Position numbers and translations under genes: made by a program | The notes under the pieces: generated by a model | What the model saw: only the letters and a program-made list of their open reading frames with translations | Told to the model about the DNA's origin: nothing | Database searches by the model: none | NCBI GenBank assembly: GCA_001871075.1 | Contig: MNUP01000140.1 | Location: 1-16,243 of the forward strand | Source: Candidatus Desantisbacteria bacterium CG1_02_49_89 | GTDB lineage: Bacteria; Desantisbacteria; UBA1551 | DNA: 16,243 nt | Reading direction: 5' to 3' | Shown here: one piece after another, positions 12,254 through 16,243 of the stretch | Numbering within the stretch: the first letter of the stretch is position 1 | Layout: the number at the start of each line of letters is the position of its first letter

Positions 12254-13492
12254 TTACGGGTTCATGGTCAATATTTTACACGCTATATCAGGATGGCTTG
12301 CGATGAATTTAAGCTCATCCTCGACCAGGGGTTTCTGTTTCGCGACGTTTGCATACCTTACGAGCTCCAGGACCCTGCGCGCCTCGTTGTCGTTCCTGAA
12401 TTTTACTTCCATTTTTTCGTAGACGTTGCGGAACCCCTTTATGCCGCTGTATTCCCCGGCGATGATCTGCCTGCCGGTTTCCACGACTTCCGGCTCGCCC
12501 CTGCCCAGGGCCTCGAAATCGTAAAGCTCGTAGTTGCGGCGGTCTTTTAGGGCGCCGTCCGCGTGTATCCCCGAAGAATGGGCGAATGCGTTGGACCCGA
12601 CCCCTGGCTGGTTTATCGGTATGGGAACGCCAAAGGCATAAGAAGCGTATTTGGCGATCTTCCACGCTTTGGACAGGTTCACTCGTTCTTCCAGGTGGTA
12701 TCTGCCGTGGAAACCGCTTGAATGTTTCAGCGCGAGTATGACCGATACAAGGTCCGCGTTCCCGGCTCTTTCGCCCATGCCGTTCACGGTCGTGTTTATG
12801 TAGGCATCCACTCCCGCGTCTGCCGCCGCCTTCGCTCCCGAGATGGACGTGGCTACCACCATGCCGAGATCATTGTGGCAGTGCAGTTCAACCGGCATCT
12901 GGATCTCCTTCGCGAGTTTTTTCACGCGTTCATAGATCGTGAAAGGATCATCGTAACCGAGCGTGTCGCAGTAGCGTATCCTGGCAGCTCCGGCCTGTTT
13001 CGCGGCTTTTGAAAACCTGATCAGGTATTCCATTCCGGTCCGCGAAGCGTCTTCCGCGTTTACGCCTATGGATTCAGCGCCGCACTGCCCGGCTTTTTTA
13101 ACGGCGTCAACCATTTCTCTGATCACGCCCTCGTGGTCTATCTTGCCCTTGAATTTATTCACTATCATCTGGTCTGATGTCGAAACCGAAAGGTTTAAGT
13201 GTTTGAGCTTCGGGACTTTCGCAAAAGCTTTCTTTACGTCTTCTGTTGTCGCCCTCATCCAGCCGCTGAGGCGTATAGGCGAAAGAGTTCCTGACCTTGC
13301 GAGTTCCAGGTTGGCGTTAAGGTAGTTTGTTTCGTGTCTGGTGACCGGGAACCCGAACTCGCTCTGGAAGATCCCCATTTCATTGAGGGAAATGTTTATC
13401 ATCGTCTTTTCCAGTTTTGCCAGCCCGAGTTTCGCGGTCTGCACGCCGTCGCGGTTCGTTACGTCAATTATGTATATTTTGTTCTTTTTCAT
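12254..13492 (-). CDS. homocitrate synthase / 2-isopropylmalate synthase family acyltransferase
   Basis: This 412-residue cytosolic enzyme belongs to the HMGL-like (DRE-TIM) superfamily and condenses acetyl-CoA with a 2-oxo acid. The N-terminal catalytic motif is DVTNRDGVQ (10-18) where most members have D-T-LRDGEQ; R14 and D15 are kept. Metal ligands H204 and H206 are in ELHCHNDLG, and the NGMGERAGN block is at 237-245. About 130 C-terminal residues follow the barrel, including a SSGIHADGALKD motif typical of the subdomain. There is no full-length leucine regulatory domain, so homocitrate synthase (NifV/AksA-like) or an (R)-citramalate/IPMS variant is more likely than feedback-regulated LeuA. 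AAGGAG stands 5 nt before the ATG. No nif, lysine or leucine genes are in the window, although the class I aminotransferase two genes upstream could serve an amino acid pathway. Confidence 0.82.
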   Translation of the reverse strand: MKKNKIYIIDVTNRDGVQTAKLGLAKLEKTMINISLNEMGIFQSEFGFPVTRHETNYLNANLELARSGTLSPIRLSGWMRATTEDVKKAFAKVPKLKHLNLSVSTSDQMIVNKFKGKIDHEGVIREMVDAVKKAGQCGAESIGVNAEDASRTGMEYLIRFSKAAKQAGAARIRYCDTLGYDDPFTIYERVKKLAKEIQMPVELHCHNDLGMVVATSISGAKAAADAGVDAYINTTVNGMGERAGNADLVSVILALKHSSGFHGRYHLEERVNLSKAWKIAKYASYAFGVPIPINQPGVGSNAFAHSSGIHADGALKDRRNYELYDFEALGRGEPEVVETGRQIIAGEYSGIKGFRNVYEKMEVKFRNDNEARRVLELVRYANVAKQKPLVEDELKFIASHPDIACKILTMNP

Positions 13493-13509
13493 TTCTACTC
13501 CTTAATTGT

Positions 13510-13624
13510 GATTACGGTGATTTTTAAATGATGATTGCGGTGATTATTTTTAGTATCAAGAGTCAAGTGTCAAGTATCAAGTTAAAACCAAAATATTTCT
13601 CTGTGTCTCCGTGCCTCCGTGGTT
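13510..13624. repeat. modular word-repeat spacer L (same layout as spacer A)
   Basis: GATTACGGTGATT (13510-13522) and GATTGCGGTGATT (13533-13545), then four 7-bp units TATCAAG, AGTCAAG, TGTCAAG, TATCAAG (13554-13581), then an 8-bp CTCCGTGC/CTCCGTGG run ending in CGTGGTTA (about 13599-13624). Two TTCGTG words follow, up to the stop of the Gfo/Idh gene. Read on the minus strand, the 7-bp units create several TTGACA/TTGACT -35-like hexamers. Confidence 0.78.
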
Positions 13625-13647
13625 ATTCTTTCGTGCTTTCGTGGAAA

Positions 13648-14640
13648 TTATTGTATCTTCACGGGTTTATTCGTTTTGGCGGATTCAAGCGCGGCGAAAA
13701 CCATCCCCAGGCTTTTCAGGTTATCCGCGCCGTTTGTCTGGGGCTGCCTTTTTTCTCTGATAGCCCGGACCATTTCATGGAACGTGTATTGTTGCCCTGC
13801 CAGGGGGTACTGTTCCGGTATTATCTCCGCGGGCGGATTTTCAGCCCCGGCCGATAGGAATATTTTATCATCCCTTGAGAGCAGGACGCCTCCGCCGCAT
13901 TCAAGCCTCCACTCCCCGTTCCACGGGGTTTCAATGCCTTTCGCGGCCCAGGACCCGTTATAGGAGCATACGGTCCCGTTCTTGAAAGTGAAAATAACAT
14001 TCGCGGAGGGGTCGCCTTTGAACCATGACCAGCCGGGCATATACGATTTCGCGTATACCTCAACCGGGTCGGAGCCGGTAAAAAATCTTATAAGATCGAA
14101 ATGGTGGATGGACATGTCTATCAGGAGCGGGTAGGGCATCTCCTCCCTGAACCCGCCGAACCTGGGCCCTTTCTGGAACAGGATCGTAACGTAACCTATG
14201 TTGTCCGCGAATTTTTCAGACAGGATTTTTTTAATTGTCCAGGCCCACGGCGAAAACCTGTAATTCTGGCTCACCATGATCTTTTTGTTGTATTTTTCCG
14301 CCTGATCAACGATATCCCTGGCGGATTCCATGGTGTCTGCCAGCGGTTTTTCAGTGATCACGTCCAGGCCCGCCCTGAAACCCTCAGCGCACACCTTCCT
14401 GTGGACCTGCGGCGGAGTCACGTTCACCAGTATGTCGGCTTTTTCCTTTTTCAGCGCTTCCGAAAGAGACGCGTAGCAGTGTTCAGCGGGTATCCCGCTT
14501 GCCGCAGCCTGCTGTTTCAGTACTTCGGGATTTGTGTCCACAAGCGCTATGATCTTTCCTTCAGGATGGTTTTTGAGGGCGTTCAGCCATGCATTGCCGA
14601 ACCCTCCAGTCCCCACCTGGATCACTTTCAGCTTTTCCAT
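13648..14640 (-). CDS. Gfo/Idh/MocA-family NAD(P)-dependent oxidoreductase
   Basis: About 330 residues. An N-terminal Rossmann domain begins KLKVIQVGTGGFGNAWL (GTGGFG near 10-15), with D36 at the end of strand 2 (ALVDTNP), which favours NAD. The family signature EKP lies at about 97-99 (VITEKPLAD). The C-terminal beta domain has DMSIHHFDLIRF (about 175-186), whose His and Asp form the catalytic site in inositol and glucose-fructose type enzymes. It probably oxidises or reduces a sugar, sugar acid or inositol; the exact substrate cannot be read. I chose the second of two adjacent ATGs (14638-14640) because AAGGA is 6 nt away; the first (14641-14643) has only 3 nt. It lies downstream of the aminotransferase gene across a structured, repeat-filled gap of about 160 bp. 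Confidence 0.9.
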   Translation of the reverse strand: MEKLKVIQVGTGGFGNAWLNALKNHPEGKIIALVDTNPEVLKQQAAASGIPAEHCYASLSEALKKEKADILVNVTPPQVHRKVCAEGFRAGLDVITEKPLADTMESARDIVDQAEKYNKKIMVSQNYRFSPWAWTIKKILSEKFADNIGYVTILFQKGPRFGGFREEMPYPLLIDMSIHHFDLIRFFTGSDPVEVYAKSYMPGWSWFKGDPSANVIFTFKNGTVCSYNGSWAAKGIETPWNGEWRLECGGGVLLSRDDKIFLSAGAENPPAEIIPEQYPLAGQQYTFHEMVRAIREKRQPQTNGADNLKSLGMVFAALESAKTNKPVKIQ

Positions 14641-14684
14641 CATGATTCCTTAGATTATTTAATTATGAATTATGAGTTATGAGT

Positions 14685-14756
14685 CAAGGAATCAGGGCTC
14701 CCTCCCAACAAGATTGGCGGGTCTTCGAGAAGCCCTGAGTTTCAATAAATTCCTTG
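14685..14756. repeat. 72-bp inverted-repeat spacer
   Basis: Outer arms CAAGGAAT (14685-14692) / ATTCCTTG (14749-14756), inner arms TCAGGGCT (14692-14699) / AGCCCTGA (14731-14738), with a small CCAA/TTGG (14705-14717) inside. It is preceded by an AATTATGAATTATGAG word run (about 14660-14684) like the start of the ~95-bp repeats, and ends with the same ...TCCTTG core. Confidence 0.65.
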
Positions 14757-14762
14757 TTGTTG

Positions 14763-14794
14763 CGTTGACACGTTGACACGTTGATACGTTGACA
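14763..14794. repeat. four tandem 8-bp units CGTTGACA
   Basis: CGTTGACA, CGTTGACA, CGTTGATA, CGTTGACA in perfect register (14763-14794), 6 bp from the stop codon of the aminotransferase gene. On the plus strand each unit holds a TTGACA or TTGATA hexamer. Confidence 0.85.
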
Positions 14795-14800
14795 CGCCTG

Positions 14801-15985
14801 CTACGCTTTTATTGTCTCTTCAATGCGCTTCAGGCCTTCCTTAATATTGTCCATGGAAGTCGCGTAGGAAAGCCTGATGTACCTGTCCGCGCCGAACGCT
14901 AAACCCGGGATAACAGCCACCTTCGCTTCATTCAGCAGCACTTCGGTAAGCGACATCGATCCTGTTATTTTTTGGCCCCTGATCTTTCTTCCGATCAGTT
15001 TTGATATATTGGGGAACGCGTAGAACGCCCCTTGCGGCTTAAGGCAGGATAAGCCGGGTATTAAATTCAATTTATCCACCATATAATCCCTTCGGGCCTT
15101 AAATTCAGCGACCATTTTGTGCAGGTCAGCGTCTTTTCCCGCAAGGGCGGCAAGAGCGGCTTTCTGAGATATCGATGCCGGGTTTGAGGTTGAGTGGTCC
15201 TGAAGGTTGGCCATCGCCGATATGATGTTTTTGGGCCCGGCCGCGTATCCGATGCGCCATCCGGTCATTGAATAGGACTTGGAAACACCGTTTATTACGA
15301 TCGTCAGGTCCTTTATCTCTTTTCCGAAGGAAGCGATGCTGGTATGAGTTCCTTCATAAATAAGCTTCTCGTAGACTTCGTCCGATATCACGAGGAAGCC
15401 GTTCTTGACCGCGAGTTCCGCGATCGTCCTGAGCTCGTCTTTTGAATAAACCATTCCCGTGGGATTGGCAGGTGAGTTCAGAATAAGGCATTTCGTCCTG
15501 GGAGTGACCGCGTGCCTGAGGGTTTTATGCAGGAGCTTGAACCCGTGTTTCTCCTCTGTTTCTATGATGACCGGCTTCGCGCCGGATAATTTTATCTGCT
15601 CGAGGTAAGTTACCCAGTAGGGCGACGGGAGTATTACCTCATCACCTTTGTCGCACGCGCACATTATTGCGTTGAAAAGCGAGTGTTTAGCCCCGCACGA
15701 AATAATAACCTGTGAAGTTTCATATTCAAGGCTGTTGTCCTGTCTGAGTTTCTGGCATACGGCTTTTTTAAGCTCTTCGGTCCCGGAGGTCGGGGTGTAT
15801 TTGGTGAAACCGGCGTCAATCGAAACTTTCGCCGCTTCCTTAATATATAAAGGCGTGTCGAAATCCGGCTCCCCGGCGCCGAAGCCTATCACGTCGATCC
15901 CCTGCGCTTTCATCTGTTTTGCTTTCGCGGTTATGGCAAGCGTCGGAGAAGGGCTTATAAGGCCGGTCCTTTTTGCAAGTTTCAT
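14801..15985 (-). CDS. class I/II PLP-dependent aminotransferase (AspC type)
   Basis: This 394-residue cytosolic fold-type I aminotransferase is of the aspartate/aromatic subgroup common in Gram-positives, Thermus and MAGs (AspC, PatA). The N-terminal GFGAGEPDFDTP motif is present. N174 is in NSPANPTG, D202 in ISDEVYEKL and the PLP-binding lysine K236 in NGVSKSYSMTGWRIGY. The C-terminal arginine in YIRLSYATS should bind the substrate carboxylate. Length is normal. I chose the ATG at 15983-15985, preceded by AAAAGGAAG; a longer frame from 16003 (MFKRKN) overlaps that ribosome site. Likely role: transamination of aspartate/glutamate or a 2-oxo acid. The homocitrate-synthase-like gene nearby makes a joint amino acid pathway possible but unproved. 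It is the rightmost gene; a palindromic repeat begins 31 bp upstream. Confidence 0.93.
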   Translation of the reverse strand: MKLAKRTGLISPSPTLAITAKAKQMKAQGIDVIGFGAGEPDFDTPLYIKEAAKVSIDAGFTKYTPTSGTEELKKAVCQKLRQDNSLEYETSQVIISCGAKHSLFNAIMCACDKGDEVILPSPYWVTYLEQIKLSGAKPVIIETEEKHGFKLLHKTLRHAVTPRTKCLILNSPANPTGMVYSKDELRTIAELAVKNGFLVISDEVYEKLIYEGTHTSIASFGKEIKDLTIVINGVSKSYSMTGWRIGYAAGPKNIISAMANLQDHSTSNPASISQKAALAALAGKDADLHKMVAEFKARRDYMVDKLNLIPGLSCLKPQGAFYAFPNISKLIGRKIRGQKITGSMSLTEVLLNEAKVAVIPGLAFGADRYIRLSYATSMDNIKEGLKRIEETIKA

Positions 15986-16015
15986 ATTCTTCCTTTTGAA
16001 CATAGATACTGGATC

Positions 16016-16185
16016 CTAGTGTGGTGTCTCTAACAGATCTTTACATTTGGGCTGTCATTGCGAGGAGTGTTAACGACGAAGCAATCTCGACCTAAAAATC
16101 GAGATTGCCACGCTCCCTTTGGTCGCTCGCAATGACAACTCAAAGCAGAATCAAATGTCAAGGGATTTATGTGACACCATACTAG
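16016..16185. mobile_element. palindromic MITE-like element, copy 1
   Basis: A 170-bp near-palindrome. Ends CTAGTGTGGTGTC (16016-16028) and GACACCATACTAG (16173-16185); then ACATTTG (16043-16049)/CAAATGT (16152-16158); TGTCATTGCGAG (16053-16064)/CTCGCAATGACA (16126-16137); GCAATCTCGA (16081-16090)/TCGAGATTGC (16099-16108). It has no coding capacity. CTAG at both ends could be a 4-bp target duplication as made by IS5-group transposases, or a TA duplication as for IS630/mariner types. Confidence 0.7.
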
Positions 16186-16243
16186 TGTAGTGTCTCTAAC
16201 AGATCTTTACATTTGGGCTGTCATTGCGAGGAGTGTTAACGAC
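16182..16243. mobile_element. MITE-like element, copy 2 (runs off right edge)
   Basis: The 62 bases 16182-16243 repeat 16016-16077 with one mismatch (GTAGTG for GTGGTG), a period of 166 bp. The CTAG at 16182-16185 is shared between the right end of copy 1 and the left end of copy 2, so the two are joined head to tail without a spacer. Confidence 0.8.

Noticed and set aside
12315-12665. Minus-strand 116-residue Arg-rich open frame
   Set aside because: Out-of-frame shadow within the homocitrate-synthase-like gene; biased Arg/Gly composition typical of a shifted frame.

Overview
This is a 16.2 kb piece of a bacterial chromosome. Every complete gene I can support lies on the minus strand, so transcription runs from high to low coordinates. 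The only plus-strand coding sequence is the tail of an ISL3-type transposase at the left edge. The organism is probably an uncultivated Gram-negative bacterium of the Omnitrophota/PVC or similar environmental-MAG kind. This rests on the style of the gene set (UDP-galactopyranose mutase, a DUF6259-like glycosidase, a Gfo/Idh oxidoreductase, a TPR protein with a signal peptide) and on the repeat-filled spacers. It is an inference, not an identification.

Region 1 (1-2510) looks AT-richer than the rest by eye and reads like an accessory island. It holds the right end of an ISL3-family insertion sequence (1-386), a small exported-protein gene cut by that insertion, an SPL-like radical-SAM-type protein with an unusual Cx3Cx3C cluster, and a two-gene HEPN/MNT toxin-antitoxin-like operon. 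That operon has a near-consensus sigma-70 promoter (TTGACT-17-TATAAT) and two palindromic operators exactly 40 bp apart.

Region 2 (2560-8160) is a run of minus-strand metabolic and envelope genes: a zinc-dependent MDR dehydrogenase, a diacylglycerol-glucosyltransferase/MurG-like glycosyltransferase, UDP-galactopyranose mutase, a small multi-pass membrane protein, an LsrF-like class I aldolase, and a 68-residue Cys-containing protein. The last has a TTG start and a roughly 195-nt structured leader behind a consensus promoter. The glycosyltransferase and mutase suggest glycolipid or galactofuranose-containing glycan synthesis. The dehydrogenase and aldolase suggest sugar or polyol metabolism.

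Region 3 (8162-15985) holds a half-size TauE/SafE permease, an 828-residue DUF6259-like glycoside hydrolase candidate, a TPR protein with a signal peptide, a homocitrate/2-isopropylmalate synthase homologue, a Gfo/Idh/MocA oxidoreductase and a class I aminotransferase. Most genes have good Shine-Dalgarno sites.

The most unusual property is in the spacers. Almost every gap from 3.6 kb rightward is filled with short tandem 'words' of period 7-11 bp (AATCCGTGNN, NNTCAAG, GATTACGGTGATT, CGTTGACA, TTTGCAA, TTAAAAGTTGAAGG). The same words recur between unrelated genes, in a conserved order in two gaps, and sometimes supply the stop codon or last codons of the neighbouring gene. There are also two copies of a ~95-bp dispersed repeat, two large inverted-repeat spacers, and a tandem pair of palindromic MITE-like elements at the right edge (16016-16243).
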